DNA of 7,624 bases from DATAYF01 sp036272735 (GCA_036272735.1 DATAYF010000667.1:1-7624), one strand, 5' to 3'; numbered from the stretch's first letter, positions 1-5,871 are shown. Made by a program: numbers and translations. Notes: generated from the sequence alone by a model not told the origin.

Positions 1-160
1 GGGACTGGTGAAAATGGATCAGAATAGTCATCACCTCGCTTGGGCACAGTTGGCCTGCACGCTCCCGCTGCTTCTCTGTTGCCAAACGGCTCGCTTTCCA
101 CTGCGATGCAAAACTTAACACAAAGTCATCGACATCACAAAACAATTCGAGTAGACTCAT
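1..160 (-). CDS. IS982-family transposase, N-terminal part (cut by window edge)
   Basis: The minus strand from an ATG at 160 to the left edge is open for 53 codons. It begins MSLLELFCDVDDF and reaches VMTILIHFHQS at the edge. Recognition is from memory: IS982-family DDE transposases start with an FCDVDDFC-like segment and carry an MTILIxFHQS-like segment about 45 residues in. The catalytic DDE residues would lie beyond the edge and cannot be checked. The start is supported by GGAGGG (plus-strand 169-174), 9 nt upstream of the ATG. The gene would cut and paste its own element. No stop codon or frameshift is visible in the part present, so the copy may be intact. The likely outer end of the element lies near 251, about 90 bp upstream of the start codon. 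Confidence 0.8.
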   Translation of the reverse strand, partial: MSLLELFCDVDDFVLSFASQWKASRLATEKQRERAGQLCPSEVMTILIHFHQS

Positions 161-163
161 AGT

Positions 164-232
164 CAGATCCCTCCGATGATGAATAGAAGTTGTTTGTCTG
201 ACTCCTATTCTCACTCATCGGAGAGGGGTCTG
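164..232 (-). promoter_or_regulatory. Long imperfect hairpin over the transposase ribosome binding site
   Basis: Positions 164-186 and 205-232 form an imperfect inverted repeat around an 18-nt loop. Paired blocks include CAGA, CCCTC, CCGATGA, TGA and ATAG, with small bulges on the longer arm. In a minus-strand transcript entering from outside the IS, the arm near 205-232 would pair with the arm holding the GGAGGG ribosome binding site at 169-174. Burying the transposase start in read-through transcripts is a known way for IS elements to limit transposition (IS10 and others). Its use here is inferred from the pairing. Confidence 0.5.
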
Positions 233-234
233 CT

Positions 235-251
235 TATCCAGAACTCACGTT
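235..251 (-). repeat. Probable outer end of the IS982-type element
   Basis: The 17-bp sequence TATCCAGAACTCACGTT lies upstream of the transposase start, where an IS terminal repeat is expected. It recurs with one mismatch (TATCCCGAACTCACGTT) at 2312-2328 and 2773-2789, always in the same orientation. The opposite end of this element is outside the window, so the terminal-repeat call rests on position and recurrence. The 61 bp from 252 to 312 separate it from the next gene's stop codon and hold no recognisable feature. Confidence 0.55.
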
Positions 252-312
252 AAACACCAAATGAATGGTATTAACCAGGATATTTCTGAGGAAGGAAGCA
301 GAGGGTGCGTCA

Positions 313-2028
313 CTACCCGTTATCCCCGCGCAGTTGGGAGAGTTGAGCCAGACCGTATTGCGCCGACGCGCTGATTGTAGGATCGTTATCTGATCTCTCA
401 TTGAGCTTCAGAGCCTCGCTAAAGGCACGGTGGGCGGCATCAAGGAGCTGTTGCTGGAGATGGATGTTGCCCCACTGCACAAGGGTCTGGCTCATCAGCT
501 GCGTTGAGCCAAGGCGCTGGACCAACTCCAGACCCTGCACCTGCATAAATGGGACAAACTGGGCCAGCCCTTGGAGTAAAGACTGATGCAAGTTTAACTC
601 GAGAGCGGCGTCTAAAGCGACCAGAACATTGGCGGTCTCATATTCTAACGCATTCCTATCTGGCTCATGTTGTTGCGACAACTGAAGGATATAGTGAACA
701 AGTCGCTGGCGAGCATGGGAATGACTGCCCCGCGCGCGGGCATACTCAACAATTGTCTGGTGCAGTGTATAGCGGCCCGCACCACTACTTTCGAGTAGAC
801 CAGCATCCCAAAGAGCATCCAGCGCCTCAACTGAGGCCTGGGCTACAGCCAATGCAGCTTCCTCCGAAAAGCTATTGGGCTTGGGAGGAAAAATCGCAAG
901 GGCCGCTAACATCTCCTGAGACTGAGGATCAAGTCGTTGGACACTCAGAGTAATGGCAGCATATAACGAAAGAGGCATGTTTTCCGGTAAACTGGGAGAA
1001 CGCGCATCCAGCGCAACAGGAGCATGCAGGTGAAGACGCTGGCTGGCATCATGCAGGTAGTCAAGCGCGGTATTCAGGCGACGAGGCTGGCCAGAAAGCG
1101 CCTGAAACGCCAGGTATTGCCCCATTAATGTCAGAGCTAAAGGTAAAGCGCCCACCGCGCGAATCAGTGCAAGCACGTCGTCGTGACGCTGCTGGACAAC
1201 CTGAGGAACATAGTGGGCCACCAGGGTGAGGGCATCCTCCTCCGCTAATTCATGAATCTCAATCGCCCCCATATGCGCGAACTCAAAGGCTACCTGCGGG
1301 AGACGACTGGTGAGGAGATACGTACTGTTGGGTCCACCAACGGTAAGCGTGAGAGCATCCTCCAGATTCCAGGCATCATCGATGACGATTAAGAAACGGC
1401 GAGAACCAATCGCGGAACTCAGCGCCTGTCTCCACGCGGTCGCACTCATTTGCTCCGCCAAGCCCGGCGTGGCTCCTAGAAGTTTTCCCCAACGGGCCAG
1501 GTGTCCCAGTGTATTGGCCTGCGGCCCCAGGCCAGTCCAGAGCACGCCATCTGAGAAATGGGCGCAGAGATCAGGATCAGTGGCAAGGGCCACCGCCAAC
1601 GCCGTTTTACCAGTACCAGGCAAGCCATGGAGAGCCGTAAATCTCTGCGCTTTAGTACCGAGCAGGCGTTTCTTGATGAGCGCCAGGACATGGTCGCGCC
1701 CAAAAACATTACTGAACCGTCTTAATCCATTGGGAATGGTGGGATCTATGAGGAATGCTCTGTGCGGCAACAGAGGAGAGCATTGGGCGAGTTGAGCGTC
1801 ATGTTCCTCGCGTGCATTGCTGGCGGTGGCGTCTGGTACAAAACCTAATTGTTGTTCATTCTTCTCAAAAAGGAGACTCAGTTGTTGGCGATAGTATGGA
1901 TAGGGCATGGCCTGCCCCTGTTCCCAGCGACTCACCGTCCTGGTTGTGACCCCCAGAGCTTCCGCGACTCTGGACTGTGACCACCCTTTCTGCTCACGCA
2001 CTCTCCTCAATTGATAGAGTTCCATCAC
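313..2028 (-). CDS. XRE-HTH / NB-ARC STAND regulator with short TPR tail
   Basis: This is a 570-571 aa cytoplasmic protein. Residues 5-60 are an XRE-type helix-turn-helix (GWSQSRVAEALGVTTRTVSRW). Residues 100-300 are an NB-ARC/AP-ATPase: Walker A GLPGTGKT 135-142, Walker B FLIVIDDAW 212-220, a TSR sensor-like motif 240-242 and a GLPL-like GALPLAL 293-299. A winged-helix region ends in LHQTIVEYAR (422-431), at the MHD position. The tail has one good TPR-like unit (514-544) and part of another, then stops at LRGDNG. As I know the family, relatives usually have many TPRs, so the sensor may be shortened. The likely role is an ATP-switched transcription factor of the AfsR/MalT kind, with its ligand unknown. 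A GTG at 2028 and an ATG at 2025 are both possible starts, and the only upstream ribosome binding site is weak (AAAGGG-like, near 2038-2043). Confidence 0.85.
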   Translation of the reverse strand: MMELYQLRRVREQKGWSQSRVAEALGVTTRTVSRWEQGQAMPYPYYRQQLSLLFEKNEQQLGFVPDATASNAREEHDAQLAQCSPLLPHRAFLIDPTIPNGLRRFSNVFGRDHVLALIKKRLLGTKAQRFTALHGLPGTGKTALAVALATDPDLCAHFSDGVLWTGLGPQANTLGHLARWGKLLGATPGLAEQMSATAWRQALSSAIGSRRFLIVIDDAWNLEDALTLTVGGPNSTYLLTSRLPQVAFEFAHMGAIEIHELAEEDALTLVAHYVPQVVQQRHDDVLALIRAVGALPLALTLMGQYLAFQALSGQPRRLNTALDYLHDASQRLHLHAPVALDARSPSLPENMPLSLYAAITLSVQRLDPQSQEMLAALAIFPPKPNSFSEEAALAVAQASVEALDALWDAGLLESSGAGRYTLHQTIVEYARARGSHSHARQRLVHYILQLSQQHEPDRNALEYETANVLVALDAALELNLHQSLLQGLAQFVPFMQVQGLELVQRLGSTQLMSQTLVQWGNIHLQQQLLDAAHRAFSEALKLNERSDNDPTISASAQYGLAQLSQLRGDNG

Positions 2029-2040
2029 AGATGCACCCTT

Positions 2041-2058
2041 TCACTTTCTCTAAAGTGA
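2041..2058. promoter_or_regulatory. Dyad next to the STAND regulator start (operator-like)
   Basis: TCACTTT-ctct-AAAGTGA is a perfect 7-bp dyad with a 4-bp centre. It lies 13 bp upstream of the GTG start of the minus-strand XRE/NB-ARC gene and overlaps its poor ribosome binding site region. It could be an operator for autoregulation by the XRE domain or a small mRNA hairpin. The sequence alone cannot separate these. Confidence 0.35.
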
Positions 2059-2061
2059 GGC

Positions 2062-2085
2062 GACATCTCAGACAACTGAGATGTC
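2062..2085. promoter_or_regulatory. Perfect 10-bp dyad upstream of the STAND regulator (operator candidate)
   Basis: GACATCTCAG-acaa-CTGAGATGTC is a perfect 10-bp inverted repeat with a 4-bp centre. It lies 34-57 bp upstream of the regulator's GTG. A related half-site, CTCAGATGTC, follows at 2097-2106, and a TACAAT hexamer on the minus strand at 2107-2112 could be a -10 box. A repressor bound here would sit just downstream of that promoter, the usual place for autoregulation. The binding protein is inferred, not shown. Confidence 0.45.
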
Positions 2086-2141
2086 CCGTAACTTGTCTCA
2101 GATGTCATTGTAACATAAGGGCCTCTCCAGGCATACTTATC

Positions 2142-2226
2142 CTAAGTACAATCAATCAACACACGCGGGATAAAACCTGCTCGGCAGGCACACACCATCC
2201 CAAAAACGTTGTTTGAATGTACTTAG
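2142..2226. repeat. 85-bp element with 19-bp terminal inverted repeats
   Basis: The ends are CTAAGTACAATCAATCAAC (2142-2160) and GTTGTTTGAATGTACTTAG (2208-2226), which match as an inverted repeat at 17 of 19 positions. Nested inside are GGGAT/ATCCC (2167-2171 with 2197-2201) and CCTGC-tcg-GCAGG (2176-2188). This could be a very small MITE or a structured leader for the divergent genes on either side. I see no target-site duplication at its edges. Confidence 0.45.
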
Positions 2227-2289
2227 CAAAGAGTTGGCACGGGCTGGTTCTAGTAGAGAATCCGCCCCGTACCCTACGGAAGAAGGCCA

Positions 2290-2329
2290 TTCCTTATGGA
2301 AATCAGAGCTGTATCCCGAACTCACGTTG
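2290..2329. repeat. 40-bp direct repeat, copy 1 (IS982-like end)
   Basis: This segment is identical over 40 bp to 2751-2790, in the same orientation. It begins TTCCTTATGG and ends CGAACTCACGTTG. The last part holds the 17-bp motif found at the end of the IS982-type element (235-251). It stops 47 bp before the ABM gene's start codon and is probably the remnant end of an IS or of a non-autonomous derivative. Confidence 0.65.
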
Positions 2330-2376
2330 TATACAGTGTGTTAAGATGATTATGCATAAGAAAAGGAGATTACAGT

Positions 2377-2676
2377 ATGGTTAACGTAGCACTACTTGTT
2401 CAGTTGGAAGCAAAACCTGGAAAAGAGGCGGAAGTTGAGAGCTTTCTGCGTGGAGCCTTACCATTGGCTCAGGCGGAGCCAGCAACCACCGCGTGGTTCG
2501 CGATACGCCTGGGACCCACGACGTTTGGTATCTTTGACGCCTTCCCGGATGAGGCGGGTCGACAAGCACACCTGGCAGGCCCCGTTGCGGCAGCGCTGAT
2601 GCAGAAAGCGCCTGAACTGTTCGCGCAGCCACCCGCTATTGGCAGTATCGATGTGCTCGCGTCCAAACTGCCTTAA
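2377..2676 (+). CDS. ABM-domain protein, putative quinol monooxygenase
   Basis: This is a 99-aa single-domain protein. The N-terminal strand VNVALLVQLEAKPGKEAEVESFL and the downstream TAWFAIRLGPTTFGIFDAF pattern fit the antibiotic biosynthesis monooxygenase (ABM, dimeric alpha-beta barrel) family, which includes YgiN-like proteins of about 95-105 aa. Family members act on quinols or polyketide-like aromatics without metal or flavin, but many have no known substrate, so the reaction is not assigned. The start is well supported by AAGGAG (2363-2368), 8 nt before the ATG. There is no signal peptide or membrane segment. The gene lies between two identical 40-bp repeats 461 bp apart and is followed by a 36-bp palindrome. 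It could therefore be lost by recombination between the repeats. Confidence 0.8.
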   Translation: MVNVALLVQLEAKPGKEAEVESFLRGALPLAQAEPATTAWFAIRLGPTTFGIFDAFPDEAGRQAHLAGPVAAALMQKAPELFAQPPAIGSIDVLASKLP

Positions 2677-2718
2677 CGAGGCCGTGTCTTAGAAAAAGCA
2701 TAGGGATAAACGCATAAA

Positions 2719-2754
2719 GGAAGCTTAATGGTTTCGCGAAACCATTAAGCTTCC
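2719..2754. repeat. Perfect 36-bp palindrome between the ABM and hydrolase genes
   Basis: Two 18-bp halves, GGAAGCTTAATGGTTTCG and its exact complement, meet at 2736/2737. With one bulged A the dyad extends outward to CATAA/TTATG (2713-2759). No T-tract follows on the plus strand, so it is not a canonical terminator. Its right arm runs straight into the second 40-bp repeat, which suggests both belong to one small mobile or remnant element. Confidence 0.75.
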
Positions 2755-2790
2755 TTATGGAAATCAGAGCTGTATCCCGAACTCACGTTG
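2751..2790. repeat. 40-bp direct repeat, copy 2 (IS982-like end)
   Basis: This copy is identical to 2290-2329. Its first four bases are the end of the 36-bp palindrome, and its last part is the IS982-end motif (2773-2789). It stops 25 bp before the hydrolase start codon. TATAGT at 2792-2797, just outside the repeat, could serve as a -10 box, but no good -35 is visible. Confidence 0.65.
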
Positions 2791-2815
2791 ATATAGTCTT
2801 TTGGGAGGTACCTCA

Positions 2816-3307
2816 ATGAACACCAACGCTCAACCAACCATCGTCATCGTACACGGCGCCTTCGCCGACGCGTCCAGTTGGAACGGAGTGATCGAACGTT
2901 TGCAAAAGCTCGGCCATGACGTCATCGCTCCGCCCAATCCGCTCCGCGGCGTGCGCGCCGACTCCGCCTACATTGCGAGCTTTCTCAATCAGATCGACGG
3001 TCCTATCCTCCTCGTCGCCCATTCCTACGGCGGAGCTGTGATTAGTAATGCTGGAGTCAACGCCTTAAACGTCGTTGGCCTGGTGTACGTAGCAGCACTG
3101 ATCCCCGAGGAAGGCGAACGCCTCGCAGACATGCATTCGAAGGACAGTATCATCAATCCGCTGCTTCTGGTACGTCACTATCCGACTGGGTCAGATGGAG
3201 AGACGGCACCCGAGTTCACACTCGATCCGGCTCACTTCCGCAGGGCCTTTGCCGCCGACGTGCCCGAAGAGCGCACGAGGAGAGAAACACATGCTCTACA
3301 GGGATGA
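2816..3307 (+). pseudogene. Alpha/beta hydrolase, C-terminally truncated
   Basis: The sequence encodes 163 aa from the ATG at 2816, chosen because GGGAGG (2803-2808) lies 7 nt upstream; an in-frame TTG at 2801 is less likely. VIVHGAFADASSW (9-22) is the oxyanion-hole strand and loop. VAHSYGG (67-73) is the nucleophile elbow, with Ser70 as the expected nucleophile. The product fits the small alpha/beta hydrolases annotated as esterase- or haloperoxidase-like, which I know as roughly 220-260 aa. Similarity to the family seems to fade after FAADVPEERTRR (about residue 155). The remaining 60-90 residues, including the catalytic His and probably the Asp, are absent. The last 17 nt overlap the start of the next gene. 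It is probably inactive. Whether it is still translated is unknown. Confidence 0.75.
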
Positions 3308-3908
3308 GGTTCAGTCTCGTCGCCTCAACGTTGAAGTGAAAGGCGAATCACTAGTCTTGCGTACAGCTTGCTCGCCCTGGCTGGTTGAGGAGTTGGAGAC
3401 CGACCGGGGATTGCGGGTGTTTTCGCGGCAGCCCTCGCGCGAGCATCAACGCCTCCTGGACATTGCCCGCAGGCCAGAGAATATCCTCTCGTTGGCCTCG
3501 ACCCCATCAGGAGTGATCGTTGGGCAGGTCACGCTCGCTCCGCTTCACGGGTGGTCAGGAGATCTCACAAACGCCTACGAGATCGCATGCGAAGTCAGCT
3601 CGGCGTTTCGCAGGAAGGGAATCGCGCGTCACCTGTTGACTCTCGTGCTTGAGACCGAAGGAATCGAGGACCTGATCCTGTTGGGCTTTGGTCTCTCCTG
3701 GCATTGGGACACCATTGGTCTAGGACTGACGTGCGCCAACTACCGCAGCATGTTGACCACCTTTCTCGCCTCCTATGGCTTTTTCGACTGTCCAACCACC
3801 GAAGGGAATATTGTTCTGGACCCCTGCAACGTCCTGTTCGCTCGTATCGGGACCCGTGTCTCCCCCGAGATGACCATCCAGTTCTACAATAGCCTTTACT
3901 TGCAATAA
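3291..3908 (+). CDS. acuA: AcuA-like GNAT acetyltransferase
   Basis: This is a 205-aa protein close in length to Bacillus AcuA (about 210 aa). AcuA acetylates the active-site lysine of acetyl-CoA synthetase AcsA and so switches it off. The GNAT acetyl-CoA loop is VSSAFRRKGIARHLL (102-116). The C-terminal part has the AcuA signature: SWHWDTIGLGL (136-146), a following YRSML, then NVLFARIGTRVSPEMTIQF (180-198). The start is ATG 3291 with GAGGAGA at 3277-3283. A longer reading from 3195 merely runs through the hydrolase gene in another frame. No acuB, acuC or acsA is visible nearby, so the partner enzyme must be elsewhere. The gene overlaps the broken hydrolase by 17 nt and may be translated from the same mRNA. 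Membership in the AcuA family is well supported; the substrate is inferred. Confidence 0.82.
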   Translation: MLYRDEVQSRRLNVEVKGESLVLRTACSPWLVEELETDRGLRVFSRQPSREHQRLLDIARRPENILSLASTPSGVIVGQVTLAPLHGWSGDLTNAYEIACEVSSAFRRKGIARHLLTLVLETEGIEDLILLGFGLSWHWDTIGLGLTCANYRSMLTTFLASYGFFDCPTTEGNIVLDPCNVLFARIGTRVSPEMTIQFYNSLYLQ

Positions 3909-4232
3909 AATCTTCTGAAAGAGGGAAGGCAGAGATGCTTCAAGCGGAGCTTGACAGTGGATGACTACCCAGACAAGAACCACTTTCGCCGTGCCCTGCG
4001 AGCCACAACACTTTGAGACACCTCCTAATCCTCGCAACAGCCTCTGTGGGAACCAGAAGCCGTCGAGTGGCACCCAGCGCAGTGCTTATCAGGTTACGCC
4101 CCGCGCCGTTCCCGCAGGCATCACTCATCCGATGTGCAAGCTCCCCTTGCTCACCGATGAACAGGTTGGTTCAGGGCAATCAAAGCGAACGGCTGAATAG
4201 CACCTTCTATGCTCGACTTTCCAACGGCGTTC

Positions 4233-4249
4233 CCTCGCCACTGGCGAGG
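4233..4249. other. Small GC-rich hairpin
   Basis: CCTCGCC-act-GGCGAGG is a perfect 7-bp stem with a 3-nt loop, followed on the plus strand by TCTCTTAACTT. The pyrimidine tail is weak, so a terminator role is only possible. Confidence 0.3.
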
Positions 4250-4281
4250 TCTCTTAACTTCGTTTGGAACATTACTCCACG

Positions 4282-4308
4282 GGCAATCCTCTGCAATCGA
4301 GGATTGCC
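4282..4308. other. 10-bp stem hairpin
   Basis: GGCAATCCTC and GAGGATTGCC pair perfectly across a 7-nt loop. No T-tract follows on either strand, so this is not a standard intrinsic terminator. It may be a protein-binding dyad or a remnant of a repeat. Confidence 0.4.
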
Positions 4309-4357
4309 TGAGCTTACTTAGTCTAAACGTCAAATTCATAGGAAAACGGCTCTCTGG

Positions 4358-4377
4358 TTTCCACAAGTTTCCACAAG
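4358..4377. repeat. Tandem 10-bp repeat (2 units)
   Basis: TTTCCACAAG occurs twice in direct succession, and a related ACCACAAGAG lies a little downstream, about 90 bp before the exporter gene. It may be chance or a paired binding site. Nothing else supports a function. Confidence 0.3.
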
Positions 4378-4488
4378 AGACTCGATACCATAATACTACC
4401 ACAAGAGATTATTGTTCTACCTCTGCCTCCAGCAGATGAAGAGCATGTATGCTTTGAACTATGAGAAAACAAACGAGGCAAATTGTTT

Positions 4489-5871
4489 ATGGCACACACA
4501 CTCCGTGAAACGCAAATGGCACAAGCAACGAAGAGAACCCAGACGCTGACTCTTATAACGGTCAGCATTGGCTTCTTCATGGTTTTTCTTGATACCACGG
4601 TTGTCAACGTAGCCCTGCCTGCTATTCAGCGCAATCTTGGCGCTAGTATCAGCGAACTGCAATGGATCGTTGATGGCTATGTGCTCGTGGTCGCCTGCCT
4701 GCTTTTGACTACCGGTATGCTGGACGATCGCTTTGGAGCCAGGAAGGTGTTTCTGATTGGCGTCGCGCTCTTTGCTGCTGCGTCCAGCCTGTGCGGTGAG
4801 GCACCAACCATCGTTATCCTGATCGCTGCGCGCGTCATGCAGGGGATAGGCGCGGCACTGCTCATCCCCACAACACTGGTCCTGTTGAATGAGGCCTATC
4901 CTGACCCCAAAGCCCGTGCCCGCGCGATCAGCATCTGGGGTGCGATCTCCAACCTGGGTCTAGCAGTCGGTCCTCTGATTGGCGGTATTCTGGTCGATAC
5001 CCTGGGCTGGCGGAGCATTTTTATGGTCAATATTCCATTCGGACTCGTGGGCATCGTCGTTGCCTGGCGCTTCATCAGGCCATCAACGCGCGGGGAAGGG
5101 CGAAGCCTTGATCTGGGCGCACAGTTCATGATCATCATCACGCTGGCAGCTCTGACTGCCGCGTTTATCGAGGGCAAAACGCTGGGCTGGAACAGCCCTT
5201 TCATTCTGGGTGCCTTTCTCGTGAGCATGATCGGGCTCGTCGCCTTCCTCCTGCTTGAACGCCATACGCCCGCTCCGATGCTTCCGCTCAAGCTGTTCGC
5301 CAATCCGACCTTTTCAGCGACAAACGTGGCCGGTCTGCTCTTGAACTTTGGCTTTTATGGCCTGATTTTCATCCTGAGTCTCTTTTTTCAGCAGGCCAGA
5401 GGTCTTTCATCGTTAGAAACAGGCTTCGCCTTCCTGCCGCTCGCAGGATCAGTCTCGCTCGTATCCGCGCTGCTGGGTCGCTTTGCCTCGCACGCCAGCC
5501 CTCGTACACCCATTATGTACGGGCTGTTGCTCAGTGGTATCGGTTCTCTGGGACTCCTGTTGACCACTCCAGCAGGCAGCCTTCTGCTGGTCGAGTGTTT
5601 TCTCCTCCTCATTGGCAGCGGTATCGGCCTGGCTAGCGCTCAACTGGTCACCGCCCTGCTTCTGCATACACCGCAAGGGCGCGCAGGGATCGCCGCGGGG
5701 GTACTGAACGCGGCTCGGCAGACCGGTGGTGCGCTCGGTGTGGCGCTGCTCGGCATCTTCATGAGTCAGGATCATCCGGCCTCACTGATCAGCGGACTGC
5801 ATATCTCGGTCGTAATCGCTAGCGCAGCGTTCCTGGCAGGCTGGGCAATTACTGTGCGCTATGTCAAATGA
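4489..5871 (+). CDS. DHA2-family MFS drug:H+ antiporter (EmrB/QacA type)
   Basis: This is a 460-aa hydrophobic protein with about 14 predicted membrane segments, as in the DHA2 family (usually 450-550 aa). Motif D1 is LDTTVVNVALP (34-44). Motif A is GMLDDRFGARKV (76-87), in the loop between the second and third helices. Motif B begins RVMQGIGAALL (115-125) with its conserved Arg. The antiporter motif C is GLAVGPLIGG (157-166). It should use the proton gradient to export cationic or lipophilic compounds across the inner membrane; the substrate cannot be read from the sequence. ATG 4489 is preferred, with GAGG at 4475-4478. TTG 4483 would leave only 4 nt of spacing, and an in-frame ATG at 4516 lacks a binding site. 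No TetR or MarR regulator is adjacent, which is unusual for this family. The gene appears intact. Confidence 0.9.
   Translation: MAHTLRETQMAQATKRTQTLTLITVSIGFFMVFLDTTVVNVALPAIQRNLGASISELQWIVDGYVLVVACLLLTTGMLDDRFGARKVFLIGVALFAAASSLCGEAPTIVILIAARVMQGIGAALLIPTTLVLLNEAYPDPKARARAISIWGAISNLGLAVGPLIGGILVDTLGWRSIFMVNIPFGLVGIVVAWRFIRPSTRGEGRSLDLGAQFMIIITLAALTAAFIEGKTLGWNSPFILGAFLVSMIGLVAFLLLERHTPAPMLPLKLFANPTFSATNVAGLLLNFGFYGLIFILSLFFQQARGLSSLETGFAFLPLAGSVSLVSALLGRFASHASPRTPIMYGLLLSGIGSLGLLLTTPAGSLLLVECFLLLIGSGIGLASAQLVTALLLHTPQGRAGIAAGVLNAARQTGGALGVALLGIFMSQDHPASLISGLHISVVIASAAFLAGWAITVRYVK

Larger units (their letters stand above)
3909..4488. other. 580-bp gap without a convincing gene
   Basis: No recognisable intact protein lies here. 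A Shine-Dalgarno-like GAGGGAAGG precedes an ATG at 3935 that stops after nine codons (MLQAELDSG). That stop overlaps the ATG of an unrecognised 79-codon reading frame (3961-4200). The plus-strand frame at 4157-4321 contains ERLNSTFYARLS, faintly like the C-terminal region of IS1-type transposases. Two hairpins lie at 4233-4249 and 4282-4308, and a tandem TTTCCACAAG pair at 4358-4377. The gap most likely holds decayed sequence plus the promoter of the downstream exporter. Confidence 0.5.

Noticed and set aside
401..1949. Several plus-strand open frames (e.g. 549-953, 1310-1795) opposite the STAND regulator
   Set aside because: They are antisense to a gene with clear HTH and NB-ARC motifs and show no recognisable domains or ribosome binding sites.
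2142..2226. A tRNA or CRISPR unit, suggested by nested stems
   Set aside because: The stems do not fit a cloverleaf, there is no anticodon arm or CCA-like end, and no repeat-spacer periodicity is present.
2381..2666. Minus-strand and alternate-frame readings over the ABM gene
   Set aside because: They lack family patterns and overlap a gene with a good ribosome binding site.
2719..2754. Intrinsic terminator for the ABM gene
   Set aside because: There is no T-tract after the stem on either strand, and the arm continues into an IS-like repeat.
2801..2815. TTG start for the hydrolase
   Set aside because: The TTG overlaps the GGGAGG ribosome binding site; the ATG at 2816 lies at ideal spacing.
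3195..3290. Upstream extension of the AcuA-like protein
   Set aside because: It reads through the hydrolase gene in another frame; the ATG at 3291 has a proper ribosome binding site and gives the family's usual length.
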